From assembly GCA_002317215.1 (NCBI GenBank), contig DCJD01000012.1, positions 1-64,000 of the forward strand: a stretch of DNA of 64,000 nucleotides. Reading direction: 5' to 3'. Position 1 is the first letter of the stretch. Each line of letters opens with the position of its first letter. Below the pieces are notes generated by a model. That model made no database searches. It was given only the letters and a program-made list of their open reading frames with translations, and was not told the DNA's origin. This DNA is from Caryophanales bacterium UBA1709. GTDB lineage: Bacteria; Bacillota_I; Bacilli_A; RFN20; UBA1709. The translations under genes and the position numbers were made by a program. This document shows, piece after piece, positions 51,108-60,784 of this stretch.

Positions 51108-53738
51108 ATGATATTAGAAAAGAATTATGATCATAAAATTGTTGAAAGCGATAAATATGATAAATGGGTAAAGTCAAAGGTCTTTGAGCAACATGATGTT
51201 GCTAAAACACCTTTTACTATTGTTATACCACCACCAAATGTAACTGGTAAATTACATATTGGTCATGCTTGGGATACAACTATTCAAGATATGATTATTA
51301 GATATAAGCATCTCAAAGGTTTTGATACTTTATGGGTTCCTGGTAGTGACCATGCTGGTATTGCAACACAAGCTAAAGTTGAAGCTAAACTTAGAGAAGA
51401 AGGTATTTCTAGATATGATTTAGGAAGAGAAAAATTCCTAGATGTATGTTGGAAATGGAAACATGATTATCATGATTTTATATTCTCTCAATGGGCAATG
51501 CTTGGATTAGCTTTAGATTATTCAAAAGAAAGATTTACATTAGATGAAGGATTAAGTAATGCTGTTAAAAAAGTATTCGTCGATTTATATAATAAAGGAT
51601 TAATTTATCAAGGACAAAGAATAATAAATTGGGATCCTGTTTTTAAGACGGCTTTAAGTAATGTAGAAGTAATATATGAAGAAACCGAATCTAAGATGTA
51701 CTATTTTAAATACTATCTTGAGGATAAATCTGATTATTTAACCGTAGCTACTACTCGTCCAGAGACGATGTTTGGGGATGTTTGTGTTGTTGTAAATCCT
51801 AATGATTCACGTTTTACTAAATATATTGGTAAAAAAGTTTATAATCCAGCTAACAATGATTTATTACCAATTATAGCTGATGAATATGTTGATATTGAAT
51901 TTGGTACTGGAGCTATGAAATGTACTCCAGCCCATGATCCAAATGATTATATATTAGGTAAGAAATATAACTTAGATTGTATTAATGTTATGAATCCTGA
52001 TGGTAGCATGAATGAGGTATGTGGTAAATATCAAGGACAAGATAGATTTGAATGTCGTGAAAATCTTGTAAAACAAATTGAAAGCGATGGATTATTGGTT
52101 AAGATTGAAAAACATATTAATCAAGTAGGATATAGTGAAAGAAGTCATGCGATTGTTGAACCATATTTATCTAAGCAATGGTTTGTTAAGATGGCTCCAT
52201 TAGCAAAACAAGCATTAGATAATCAACAAAGCGATAATAAAGTAAACTTTATTCCAGAAAGATTTGAGAAAATCTTTACTAATTGGATGAGTGGAGTTGA
52301 AGATTGGTGTATTAGTAGACAACTATGGTGGGGACATCGTATTCCTGCTTGGTATAACAATACTACTAATGAAGTTTATGTTGGTGAACAACCACCAAAG
52401 GATATTGAAAATTATCATCAAGATGAGGATGTTTTAGATACTTGGTTTAGTAGTGCTTTATGGCCTTTCTCAACTTTGGGATTCCCAGATACAACTAATC
52501 CTTTATATCAAAGATATTTCCCAACAGATATATTAGTTACAGGTTATGATATTATTTTCTTCTGGGTATCTAGAATGATTTTCCAAAGCTTAGAGTTCAC
52601 TAAACAAATACCATTTAAAAATTGTTTAATCCATGGTTTAATTAGAGACCCATTTGGTAAGAAAATGAGTAAATCAGTTGGTAATGCAGTTGATCCAAAA
52701 GATATTATTGATAGATATGGCTGTGATTCACTTAGATTCTTCTTAACTACCAATAGTGCTCCTGGATTAGATTTAAGATATAGCGAGGAAAAAATTAGCA
52801 GTTCTAGAAACTTTATTAATAAAATTTGGAATGCTTCTAGATTTGTTATGATGAATCTTGGAGAAGACTATAAATTTAGCGAAATTGATTATGATAATGC
52901 TTCTATATTTGATAAAGATATTCTAAAGAAATTAAATAAAACTATTGAACAACTAAATATCTCAATGGATAAATATGATTTTGTAATTGCTGGATCTACT
53001 TTATATAACTTTATATATGATGATTTCTGTTCCATTTACATCGAAATGGCTAAAATATGTTTAAATAGTAGCGATGAAGAAAAGAAAAAAGCAACTATGA
53101 ATACTTTATATTATGTATTAGATTCAATATTAGTCATGATTCATCCATTTATTCCATTTGTTACTGAAGAGATCTATCAAAACTTACATAATTCAAAGGA
53201 AGCTTGCATTTTTAGTGATGCATCTTGGCCAAAAATAATTGATAAATATAATGATTTTAACGAAGAAACTAGTGATTATATTAATGAAATAATCAAAACT
53301 ATTAGAATCATGAAGAGTGAACAAAATATCGCTCCAAATAAACAAATTAAACTAGTAATTGAATCCAGTGATAATAAATTAGTTTCATCATTAAAAGATA
53401 ACGTTCAATATATTTCTCGTTTCGCTTTTGCTGATGAAGTTGATTTTGTTAATAAACTTGATAATAAAGAAAATGGTTTTAGTTTTGTTTTATCAAAAAT
53501 TAGCTTGTTTGTACCATCTAAAGATTTAATTAATGTTGAAGAAGAGATTATTAAAGTCAATAAGGAAATTGAAAAATTTAGAAGCGAGATTGATAGAGGA
53601 GAAAAAATGCTATCCAATCCATCATTTACTTCAAAAGCCCCTAAGGAAAAGATTGCTCTTGAAGAAGAAAAACTTGCTAATAATAAATTATCTTTAGAAA
53701 AGTCTCTACAAAAATTAGAAGATTTAAAGAAGATGTAA
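51108..53738 (+). CDS. valS: Valyl-tRNA synthetase
   Basis: Class I synthetase for tRNA-Val. The HIGH box is in PPPNVTGKLHIGHAW (about 42-56) and the KMSKS box in GKKMSKSVGNAVDP (about 520). The CP1 editing domain contains TTRPETMFGD and GTGAMKCTPAHDPND. A WCISRQLWWGHRIPAWY segment is diagnostic for Val over Ile. The C-terminal coiled-coil arm of ValS (about 810-876) is present. At 876 aa it is full length. AAGGAGG precedes the ATG. folC, which often follows valS in Bacilli, is absent. Confidence 0.97.
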   Translation: MILEKNYDHKIVESDKYDKWVKSKVFEQHDVAKTPFTIVIPPPNVTGKLHIGHAWDTTIQDMIIRYKHLKGFDTLWVPGSDHAGIATQAKVEAKLREEGISRYDLGREKFLDVCWKWKHDYHDFIFSQWAMLGLALDYSKERFTLDEGLSNAVKKVFVDLYNKGLIYQGQRIINWDPVFKTALSNVEVIYEETESKMYYFKYYLEDKSDYLTVATTRPETMFGDVCVVVNPNDSRFTKYIGKKVYNPANNDLLPIIADEYVDIEFGTGAMKCTPAHDPNDYILGKKYNLDCINVMNPDGSMNEVCGKYQGQDRFECRENLVKQIESDGLLVKIEKHINQVGYSERSHAIVEPYLSKQWFVKMAPLAKQALDNQQSDNKVNFIPERFEKIFTNWMSGVEDWCISRQLWWGHRIPAWYNNTTNEVYVGEQPPKDIENYHQDEDVLDTWFSSALWPFSTLGFPDTTNPLYQRYFPTDILVTGYDIIFFWVSRMIFQSLEFTKQIPFKNCLIHGLIRDPFGKKMSKSVGNAVDPKDIIDRYGCDSLRFFLTTNSAPGLDLRYSEEKISSSRNFINKIWNASRFVMMNLGEDYKFSEIDYDNASIFDKDILKKLNKTIEQLNISMDKYDFVIAGSTLYNFIYDDFCSIYIEMAKICLNSSDEEKKKATMNTLYYVLDSILVMIHPFIPFVTEEIYQNLHNSKEACIFSDASWPKIIDKYNDFNEETSDYINEIIKTIRIMKSEQNIAPNKQIKLVIESSDNKLVSSLKDNVQYISRFAFADEVDFVNKLDNKENGFSFVLSKISLFVPSKDLINVEEEIIKVNKEIEKFRSEIDRGEKMLSNPSFTSKAPKEKIALEEEKLANNKLSLEKSLQKLEDLKKM

Positions 53739-53765
53739 GTAAAAAATAATATTTATGTACTAAAA

Positions 53766-53790
53766 AGCGGCTATAGGTAGCCGTTTTTTA
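53766..53790 (+). terminator. Terminator after valS
   Basis: CGGCTA-TAGG-TAGCCG, extended by A-T pairs, then six Ts. Confidence 0.85.
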
Positions 53791-53856
53791 TTATTTTTAA
53801 AATCATTTAGGAATTTTAATATTTTTAGAATATATATAAGTGAAAGGAGAAAATAT

Positions 53857-54069
53857 ATGAGACAACTTACAATTAAAGAAGAGAAGGGAATTAAAGGTGG
53901 TGAAGCATTAACTATTGCTCTTGTTTGCGCGGTAATGGCAACATCAATTTTTATTATTGTTGGATGGAAAATGTATCAATCAACTAAGGGCTCAATTCAA
54001 ATTCCAGGAGGCTTTAAATTTAGTTGGTCAGCAGTGAAATTAGGAATATCAAATATATTTAGAAAGTAA
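53857..54069 (+). CDS. Small peptide with double-glycine leader and one membrane helix
   Basis: A 70-residue peptide. The first 15 residues, MRQLTIKEEKGIKGG, match the double-glycine leader consensus: Leu at -12, Glu at -8, Ile at -4 and Gly-Gly at -2/-1. Such leaders are cut by C39-peptidase ABC exporters for bacteriocins and peptide signals. The predicted 55-residue core is a hydrophobic helix (EALTIALVCAVMATSIFIIVGW) plus a basic, Gly/Ser-containing tail ending FRK, bacteriocin-like. A good AAAGGAGA ribosome site precedes it and its stop overlaps radC (TAATG). No C39 domain is on the ABC proteins in this window, so a processing exporter would have to be elsewhere. Confidence 0.65.
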   Translation: MRQLTIKEEKGIKGGEALTIALVCAVMATSIFIIVGWKMYQSTKGSIQIPGGFKFSWSAVKLGISNIFRK

Positions 54070-54740
54070 TGAAAATTAGGGATATTTGCGAAAGCGATAA
54101 ACCAAGAGAAAAAACATTAATAAAAGGCATTGAGAGTTTGTCGGATGCAGAACTTATTTCGTTATTAATAAGAACTGGTACAAGCTATGAATCGGCCATT
54201 GATCTTTCGTATGAAGTATTAAATAGAATTGGAGGTTTACAAGAATTAAAAAATACTACTTATAGTGAAATAGCTAGTATTAAAGGAATGGGAGTTTCTA
54301 AAACGCTTGCTTTAATTGCGTGTGTAGAAGTAGCTAAAAGAATGGAGATAGAATATAAGCCCTTATCAAAGATTAAATCTATCGAACAAATAGTTAACAT
54401 TTTTGAACCTTTATTAAAAAATGAAAAGCAAGAATATCTTTATGGTTTATATTTGGATTCAAGACAAAATCTGATTAAATATGTAATGCTATATAAAGGT
54501 GGTTTAAATGAGCATTACATACACCCAAGAGATATATTTAGAGAAGCAATAAAACTTAATGCTGCAGCGGTTATTTTGCTTCATAATCATCCTAGCGGTG
54601 AATGTGAACCGAGTAGCAAAGATGTTGAAACAACTTTAAGAATTCAAGAACTCGGTAAAGAGATAGGCATTCCCTTGATTGATCATTTGATAATCGGAAC
54701 AAAAAGACATTGTTCATTGAAACAATTGGGATTGATTTAA
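54069..54740 (+). CDS. radC: RadC family (JAB/MPN-domain) protein
   Basis: A 223-residue RadC. The N-terminal helix-hairpin-helix region (KGIESLSDAELISLLIRTG, ASIKGMGVSKTLALIACVE) is followed by the JAB metal-binding domain with HNHPSGECEPSSKD (about 174-187), where the two His and the Asp coordinate zinc, and an earlier acidic residue. The biochemical role of RadC is unsettled; it is not proven to act in repair. It overlaps the double-glycine peptide gene and is followed by the L21 leader. maf, mreB, mreC and mreD, its neighbours in rod-shaped Bacilli, are absent. Confidence 0.92.
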   Translation: MKIRDICESDKPREKTLIKGIESLSDAELISLLIRTGTSYESAIDLSYEVLNRIGGLQELKNTTYSEIASIKGMGVSKTLALIACVEVAKRMEIEYKPLSKIKSIEQIVNIFEPLLKNEKQEYLYGLYLDSRQNLIKYVMLYKGGLNEHYIHPRDIFREAIKLNAAAVILLHNHPSGECEPSSKDVETTLRIQELGKEIGIPLIDHLIIGTKRHCSLKQLGLI

Positions 54741-54759
54741 ATATTATATATTTAACTAA

Positions 54760-54788
54760 TTGACTACAATATTGGCTTGTGGTAACAT
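54760..54788 (+). promoter_or_regulatory. Promoter of the rplU operon
   Basis: TTGACT (54760-54765), a 17-bp spacer and TAACAT (54783-54788). Confidence 0.5.
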
Positions 54789-54794
54789 TTATTC

Positions 54795-54895
54795 GTTGTT
54801 AGCCTTCTTGGAGGGTTACAACCGCTCTCTATGGGTCTATAAAGCCATTGGCTACCTAATTAGGCGAGTCTTATCCAAATTATAGGAGGTGTAAT
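54795..54895 (+). ncRNA. Ribosomal protein L21 leader
   Basis: A roughly 100-base untranslated leader directly before rplU, far more GC-rich than other intergenic DNA here and with several short pairing segments (for example GTTAGCC with GGTTAC-like and GGGTCTATAAAGCC parts). Its position matches the L21 leader of Firmicutes, through which L21 is thought to control its own operon. I could not verify the consensus fold. Confidence 0.6.
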
Positions 54896-54899
54896 CAAA

Positions 54900-55214
54900 A
54901 TGTACGCAATTATTGAAACAGGTGGAAAACAAATCAAAGTCGCAAAAGGAGATTTAGTTTTTGTTGAAAAACTAGATGCTAAAGTAGGAGAAGAAGTAGT
55001 TTTTGATAAAGTTCTTCTAGTATGTGACAAAAAAGCACAAGTTGGAAAACCATATGTTAAAAATGCAGTAGTAAAGGCTAGTGTCGAGAAACAAGACAAA
55101 GCAAAAAAGGTTATCGTCTTCAAATATCGTTCTAAAGCTAATGAAAGAAATAAGAACGGTCATAGACAACCATATACAAAAGTTAAAATTACTAGCATTG
55201 AAATTGGTGAATAA
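54900..55214 (+). CDS. rplU: 50S ribosomal protein L21
   Basis: A 104-residue L21. [25 protein letters not shown] at the start and [28 protein letters not shown] at the end are the family signatures. AGGAGGTG precedes the ATG. The stop overlaps the prp start (TAATG). It heads the rplU-prp-rpmA operon. Confidence 0.97.
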   Translation: MYAIIETGGKQIKVAKGDLVFVEKLDAKVGEEVVFDKVLLVCDKKAQVGKPYVKNAVVKASVEKQDKAKKVIVFKYRSKANERNKNGHRQPYTKVKITSIEIGE

Positions 55215-55519
55215 TGATTAATATTAGAATTACTACAAAAAATGATTTAATTGAAGAGATTATTATCGATGGACATAGTAATTATGATGAGTATGGAAAG
55301 GACATTGTATGTTCAGCTGTAAGCGCAATTACAATTGGCACTATTAATGCTCTTATTAAGCTTGTTAATAAAAATACTGTATATGCTAAAGATGATGGTT
55401 ATGCATTAATTAAATTTGAAAAAGATAATTCTAGTCAAATTATTGCTCAAACAATGATTATTCAACTAAAGTCGATTGAAGATTCATACAAAGAATTTTT
55501 AAAAATTATTTATTCTTAA
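55214..55519 (+). CDS. prp: Ribosomal-processing cysteine protease Prp
   Basis: A 101-residue YsxB/Prp protease that trims the N-terminal extension of L27 in Firmicutes. The catalytic His is in DGHSNYDEYGKDIVCSAVSA (about 20-38) and the Cys in the same segment (IVCSAVS). It lies between rplU and rpmA, the defining context. The matching cleavage site is visible in the L27 encoded next. Confidence 0.93.
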   Translation: MINIRITTKNDLIEEIIIDGHSNYDEYGKDIVCSAVSAITIGTINALIKLVNKNTVYAKDDGYALIKFEKDNSSQIIAQTMIIQLKSIEDSYKEFLKIIYS

Positions 55520-55534
55520 TACGGAGGTGTAATT

Positions 55535-55819
55535 ATGTTATTAAAATTATGTTTGCAATTATTCGCATCCAAAAAGGGTGTTGGTTCTACTAAAAACGGT
55601 AGGGACAGCGAATCTAAGAGATTGGGCGCTAAATTAAGTGACGGACAAGTTTGTACTAAAGGCGCAATAATTTATAGACAACGTGGAACAAAAATTCATC
55701 CAGGAAATAATGTAGGTAAAGGTGGAGATGACACTTTATTTGCATTAATCGATGGTGTTGTAAAATATGAAAGAGTTGGCAAGTGCCGTACTCGCGTTTC
55801 AGTCTATCCAAAAGCTTAG
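55535..55819 (+). CDS. rpmA: 50S ribosomal protein L27 with cleavable N-terminal extension
   Basis: A 94-residue L27. The first 11 residues ([11 protein letters not shown]) form the Firmicutes-type extension that Prp removes, leaving a start near [21 protein letters not shown], in the position of the mature L27 N terminus near the peptidyl transferase centre. The rest (GGQ-like [28 protein letters not shown]) is standard. ACGGAGGTG precedes the ATG. Confidence 0.96.
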   Translation: MLLKLCLQLFASKKGVGSTKNGRDSESKRLGAKLSDGQVCTKGAIIYRQRGTKIHPGNNVGKGGDDTLFALIDGVVKYERVGKCRTRVSVYPKA

Positions 55820-55825
55820 TTAATA

Positions 55826-55850
55826 AATCCCCAATCGTTTGGGGGTTTGT
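55826..55850 (+). terminator. Terminator after rpmA
   Basis: A nine-pair hairpin around CCCCAA-TCGT-TTGGGG, followed by TTTGTTTATT, just before the obgE ribosome site. Confidence 0.8.
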
Positions 55851-55867
55851 TTATTAAAGGTGCATTT

Positions 55868-57148
55868 ATGTTATTTGTAGATAAAGTTAAGTTAGAAATT
55901 AAAGCAGGAAATGGTGGCAATGGTGCTATTAGTTTTCATCGTGAGAAATACGTTGATAAAGGTGGACCAGCTGGAGGAGATGGGGGAAGAGGTGGAAGCA
56001 TCTATTTCACAAGTGATTCCGGTTTGACAACTTTATTAGATATTAAATATAGAAGAATAATTGAGGCTAAAAGTGGAGAAAACGGCGGTAAAAATAATAT
56101 GTATGGTAGATCTGCCGAAGATATTTATGTTAAAGTCCCTGTTGGCACTGTTGTTACTAATTTAGATGATAATCGCATTATTGCTGATTTTAAAAAGCCA
56201 AATGAAACTAAATTAATTGCTAAAGGTGGACGTGGAGGAAGAGGAAATGCTAAATTTTGTAATAGCGTAAATCAAGTTCCAAAAGTTGCTGAAAATGGTG
56301 AACCAGGAGAAGACTTTAATGCCTCGGTTGAGTTAAAACTTTTAGCCGACGTTGGTTTGGTTGGTTTACCAAGCGTTGGTAAGAGCAGCATTATTAGCTG
56401 TGTAAGCGCTTGTAAGCCAGAAATTGCTAGTTATCATTTCACAACTTTAATTCCAAATCTTGGCGTTGTAAGATCCGGTGATGATTCTTTTGTTATGGCT
56501 GATTTACCTGGGTTAATTGAAGGTGCCAGTCAAGGAAAAGGTTTGGGGCTTCAATTCTTAAGACACATTGAAAGATGTAAAGTTTTGATTCATGTTGTTG
56601 ACATGGGTCAAGAGGAAGGTCGAGATGCTTTAGAAGATTTTAGAGTTATTAATAAAGAATTAGAAAAATATAAAACTATTCTTTTAAATAAACCAATGAT
56701 TGTAGCTGCAAATAAAATGGATGTTGATGGTGCTAAAGAGAATTTGGAAAGATTTAAAAAAGAATTTAAAGATTATGATATTTTTCCAATATCAAGTTTA
56801 ACTCATAGCGGTTTAGATGCTTTAATCTTTAAGGCAAATGAGATTGTTAAAAAAGAAAAAGAATCTGCATTGCTTAGTGAGGAAGATATACAAACAAGTC
56901 ATGTTTACAAAATCAAAGAGAAAGATAAAGGATATATCATTACTCATCCATCGCTTCATCTTTGGGTTGTAAGTGGAGAAAGAATTGAAAAATTGTATAG
57001 AATGACCAATATCACTGATGATGAAGGATTTATGTATTTGATATCAGTTATGAGAAAGATGGGTATTGATGATGAATTAACTGAACTTGGCGCAGTTGAT
57101 GGTGATACTATTAAGCTATGCGATTTAGAAATGGATTATTTTAGTTAA
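55868..57148 (+). CDS. obgE: GTPase ObgE/CgtA
   Basis: Essential GTPase in 50S assembly and stress control. The Gly-rich Obg fold is at 1-158 (GGNGGNGAISFHREKY, GGPAGGDGGRGGSI, GGRGGRGNA). The G domain follows with G1 GLPSVGKS at 166-173, G3 DLPGLIEGA and G4 NKMD, and then a C-terminal OCT domain (about 350-426). The ATG at 55868 follows AAAGGTG and gives the canonical MLFVDKVK start; the longer frame would begin inside the rpmA terminator. At 426 aa it is standard, and rplU-rpmA-obgE is the common order. Confidence 0.97.
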   Translation: MLFVDKVKLEIKAGNGGNGAISFHREKYVDKGGPAGGDGGRGGSIYFTSDSGLTTLLDIKYRRIIEAKSGENGGKNNMYGRSAEDIYVKVPVGTVVTNLDDNRIIADFKKPNETKLIAKGGRGGRGNAKFCNSVNQVPKVAENGEPGEDFNASVELKLLADVGLVGLPSVGKSSIISCVSACKPEIASYHFTTLIPNLGVVRSGDDSFVMADLPGLIEGASQGKGLGLQFLRHIERCKVLIHVVDMGQEEGRDALEDFRVINKELEKYKTILLNKPMIVAANKMDVDGAKENLERFKKEFKDYDIFPISSLTHSGLDALIFKANEIVKKEKESALLSEEDIQTSHVYKIKEKDKGYIITHPSLHLWVVSGERIEKLYRMTNITDDEGFMYLISVMRKMGIDDELTELGAVDGDTIKLCDLEMDYFS

Positions 57149-57150
57149 TT

Positions 57151-58941
57151 ATGAATGTAGTAAGATTATTGAATAAATTTAGCAAAAAGTTTTTATGGAT
57201 AATCGGGTTGATTGTTGGTGTTACTTTTTTGCTTAACTATATTAGAAGCTTAGTTCCATTATTGATTGGACAAGTATTTAGCATACTTGAAAATAAAGAA
57301 TCCAATCTACCTGATTACTTATTATTCTTTTTTAATAACAAAGAAGGAATTAGTGCGATTATAACTGTTGCAGTTTCTATTCTTTGCGTTTGCTTAGTAA
57401 GAGAAATAGTCAATGTATTTTCTGATTTTATTATCGGTTATGCTGGTGAATCAATTGGATATGTTATTCAAAACGGATTTTATGAACATGTTCAAGATTT
57501 ACCTTATTCATATTTAAACCGTGTTGAAACCGGAGATTTAATACAAAGATCAACTAATGATATAAATAGAGTTAAACAATTCTATGGTGAAGTATTACCT
57601 GAAATGATTAATAATATTTTAAAAATCATTATTTATTCAACTCAGATATTTATGATTGTAAAAGATGATTTAGCAATCGGCTTTGCAATCATGGGTTTTA
57701 TTCCAATTATTATTGTATTAGCCTTAGTATTTTTTAAAGGAATGGTCAAATACTTTGATGCTTTTGAAACTAACGAAGGAAAAGTATCAACTGTGGTTCA
57801 AGAAAATTTAACAGGTATCCGTGTTGTAAAAGCATTCGCTAATGAAGAATTAGAAATTAGAAAAGAAAGATCAATAATGAATAGATTTGGTATAGCTTGG
57901 AAAAACATGATGAACCGTCTAACGGGATATTGGCCAACTGGAGATTTTCTTGGTTATACTATGCTTCTTGTCGCTTTTACAATGGGCGCTTTAAGCATTA
58001 AAAATAATATTTTAACGTTATCAACAGTTGTATCATTGATATTCTATGTGGAATATTTAATGTGGCCAACTAGAATGCTTGGAAGAGAATTGAGTAATTT
58101 AGGAAGAACTAATATTGCTGCTAAAAGAATTCTTGAAATATGTGAGATGCCAAGCGAATATGATATTTGTAACGGGGATTTAAAAGAACCAATTAAAGGT
58201 GGCATTGAATTTAAAAATGTTGGTTTTAAATTTGATGATGCAAACTTTCCATTACTAAAAAATGTCTCATTTAAAATTGAACCAGGTCAAACTGTATCGA
58301 TTATTGGCAAAACTGGATGTGGTAAATCCACTTTAGTATCATTGATTAATAGACTTGTTGAACCAACAGAAGGAAAGATATTAATTGATGGGATAGAAAG
58401 TACTAGATTTGAGAAAAAATATTTAAGAAGCAAAATTGGTTTAGTATTGCAAGAACCATTCTTGTTCACTAAAACTATTGCCGATAATATTGGCATAGCA
58501 CAAGGATCAAAAGATTTAGATGTAATAAAAGATGTTTCCGATATCGCAAGTGTTAGAAATGATATTGAACGTTTTGAAGAAGGATATGATACATTAGTTG
58601 GCGAAAGAGGAGTTACTCTTTCTGGCGGTCAAAAGCAAAGAATTAGTATAGCTAGAGCTATTGTTGATGAAAAACCAATTCTAATTTTTGATGATTCATT
58701 AAGTGCGGTTGATACCGAAACTGATATTCATATTAGAAATGCTTTAAAATCAAGAAAATTAAAATCAACAACAATACTGATTACTCATAGAATCTCAACT
58801 GCTAAAGATTCTGATTTAATAATCGTTTTAGAAGATGGGAAGATTAGTAATATTGGAAAACATGATCAATTAATTAAACAACCAGGATTATATAAAGAAA
58901 TCTGGGATATCCAATCTAGCATTGAAAGAGAAGGTGAATAA
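57151..58941 (+). CDS. ABC exporter half-transporter, degenerate-site subunit
   Basis: A 596-residue type IV ABC exporter half with six membrane helices (about 15-300) and a nucleotide-binding domain. Walker A is GKTGCGKST (near 385), the signature is LSGGQ, and Walker B is ILIFDDSL, where Asp replaces the catalytic Glu. Paired with the next gene this gives a heterodimer like BmrCD, LmrCD or TM287/288, with one active and one degenerate site. Substrates could be drugs, lipids or peptides. There is no C39 peptidase domain. The genes are tandem, with the next start just after this stop. Confidence 0.88.
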   Translation: MNVVRLLNKFSKKFLWIIGLIVGVTFLLNYIRSLVPLLIGQVFSILENKESNLPDYLLFFFNNKEGISAIITVAVSILCVCLVREIVNVFSDFIIGYAGESIGYVIQNGFYEHVQDLPYSYLNRVETGDLIQRSTNDINRVKQFYGEVLPEMINNILKIIIYSTQIFMIVKDDLAIGFAIMGFIPIIIVLALVFFKGMVKYFDAFETNEGKVSTVVQENLTGIRVVKAFANEELEIRKERSIMNRFGIAWKNMMNRLTGYWPTGDFLGYTMLLVAFTMGALSIKNNILTLSTVVSLIFYVEYLMWPTRMLGRELSNLGRTNIAAKRILEICEMPSEYDICNGDLKEPIKGGIEFKNVGFKFDDANFPLLKNVSFKIEPGQTVSIIGKTGCGKSTLVSLINRLVEPTEGKILIDGIESTRFEKKYLRSKIGLVLQEPFLFTKTIADNIGIAQGSKDLDVIKDVSDIASVRNDIERFEEGYDTLVGERGVTLSGGQKQRISIARAIVDEKPILIFDDSLSAVDTETDIHIRNALKSRKLKSTTILITHRISTAKDSDLIIVLEDGKISNIGKHDQLIKQPGLYKEIWDIQSSIEREGE

Positions 58942-58942
58942 T

Positions 58943-60784
58943 ATGAATGAAGAATACGATGATATTGACCTTAAGTCTAAATTAGATGCTAAGCTTTGGA
59001 AAAGAATTTTAAAGTATTTATTGCCATATAAAAAATACTTGTTTTTGGGTATTGCTGGAGTATTGATGCAAGCGTTCCTAGAAACTAAAATTATTGAATT
59101 TATTAGTCAACAAGGTATTGAAAAATATATTGAAAGTGGTTTTAATGGAACAACATTTAGTTTATTTGTTGCTGGATTATTTGGCTTAATTGTTTTGGAT
59201 GCAATAGTTTCAAGATGCTTCTTTTGGGCGTGTTCTAGATTAGAATGGTTTTTGTATAGTGATATGACAAATGAAGTATATGATCATTTGCAAGGTTTAT
59301 CTTATTCATTTTTTGATAAATACTCTGTTGGATGGTTAATGGCTAGAACCACTAGTGATACTAGCAAGGTTGGAGAATTAATATCTTGGGGTTTTTCTGA
59401 TTTAATATGGTGTATTTGTAAATTAATATTTATTTTTATTACGATGCTAAAGTATAGCGTTAAATTATCATTAGTTATGGCAATTGCTGTACCTACTTTA
59501 GTTATTATTTCTTATTTCTTCAGAAAGATTATTGTTAAATATTTCTGGAGAGTAAGAAAGTTAGGATCTCAAGTTACATCATCTTTAAATGAAGGAATTA
59601 GTGGTGCTAAAACTAGCAAAGTTTTAGTTATTGAAGATAAGAATTCAAAAGAATTTGATCAATTAACAACCAAATATAAAAATGTTAGTTTAAGAAGGGT
59701 CATTTTCACTACATTATATTATCAATCTATTGCCTTCTTATCAGCTTGTGGCATTGCTGCAATGTGTTATTTTGGTGGAGTTAGTGTAATAAAAGGAACT
59801 ATCGAAGTCAGCGTATTATTCTTATTTATTTCATATTCAACAAACTTCTTTGAACCGGTTTTGGGTGTTGCAAGAACAACAAACGATATGAAGCATGCTC
59901 AAGTTAGCGCTTCGCGTATTTGCAATTTACTCGATGTTAAAACAGAGATTCCTGATTCCAAAGAAGTAATTGAAAAATATGGAACATATGTAAATCCAAA
60001 GAAAGAAAATTGGGAAGAGTTAAAAGGAAATGTAAGATTTGAAAATGTTTCTTTTAAATATACCACAGGTTCAGGAAGATATATTTTAGAAAACTTCAAT
60101 CTAAATGTTGAAGAAGGAAAAACAATTGCTATTGTTGGAGAAACCGGAGCTGGTAAGTCTACTATTGTTAATTTATTATGCCGTTTTTATGAGCCAACTA
60201 GTGGTACCATTTATATCGATGGTAAGGATTATAAAGAAAGAAGTGTTAATTGGCTTCATTCGAATTTGGGCTATGTAATGCAAACTCCACATTTATTTAG
60301 TGGAACTATCAAAGAAAACATTCGTTATGGCAATATGAATGCTACCGATGAAGAAATTATCGCAGCAGCAAAAGCTGCTAATGCTGATGATTTTATAAAT
60401 AAATTAGAGAATGGTTACAATACTGAAGTTGGCGAAGGTGGAAATAGATTATCACAAGGTCAAAAGCAATTGATTAGTTTTGCTAGAGCTATCGTAGCTA
60501 ATCCAAGAATTATTGTATTGGATGAAGCAACTAGTAGTATCGATACAAAAACTGAAGCTTTAATTCAAAAAGCTATTTCAAATATTTTAAAAGGTAGAAC
60601 CAGTTTTGTTATAGCGCATAGATTGTCTACTATTGTTAATGCTGATACGATTCTTGTTATTCAACAAGGAAAAATAACTGAAGAAGGAACTCATAAAGAA
60701 TTAATGAAATTAAAAGGTTATTATTATAAACTATATACAAATCAATTTATTGATGAAAAAATGTCTGAGATGGGGATTAAATAA
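58943..60784 (+). CDS. ABC exporter half-transporter, catalytic-Glu subunit
   Basis: A 613-residue partner of the preceding half-transporter. Its membrane domain begins with an acidic N-terminal stretch and six helices. The nucleotide-binding domain has Walker A GETGAGKST, a modified signature LSQGQ in place of LSGGQ, and an intact Walker B IIVLDEATSSID. The pairing of an LSQGQ signature here with Asp in the partner's Walker B is the pattern of heterodimeric exporters. The ATG at 58943 follows GAAGGTGA; an in-frame start seven codons earlier is inside the upstream gene. It overlaps nadE by one base. Confidence 0.88.
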   Translation: MNEEYDDIDLKSKLDAKLWKRILKYLLPYKKYLFLGIAGVLMQAFLETKIIEFISQQGIEKYIESGFNGTTFSLFVAGLFGLIVLDAIVSRCFFWACSRLEWFLYSDMTNEVYDHLQGLSYSFFDKYSVGWLMARTTSDTSKVGELISWGFSDLIWCICKLIFIFITMLKYSVKLSLVMAIAVPTLVIISYFFRKIIVKYFWRVRKLGSQVTSSLNEGISGAKTSKVLVIEDKNSKEFDQLTTKYKNVSLRRVIFTTLYYQSIAFLSACGIAAMCYFGGVSVIKGTIEVSVLFLFISYSTNFFEPVLGVARTTNDMKHAQVSASRICNLLDVKTEIPDSKEVIEKYGTYVNPKKENWEELKGNVRFENVSFKYTTGSGRYILENFNLNVEEGKTIAIVGETGAGKSTIVNLLCRFYEPTSGTIYIDGKDYKERSVNWLHSNLGYVMQTPHLFSGTIKENIRYGNMNATDEEIIAAAKAANADDFINKLENGYNTEVGEGGNRLSQGQKQLISFARAIVANPRIIVLDEATSSIDTKTEALIQKAISNILKGRTSFVIAHRLSTIVNADTILVIQQGKITEEGTHKELMKLKGYYYKLYTNQFIDEKMSEMGIK

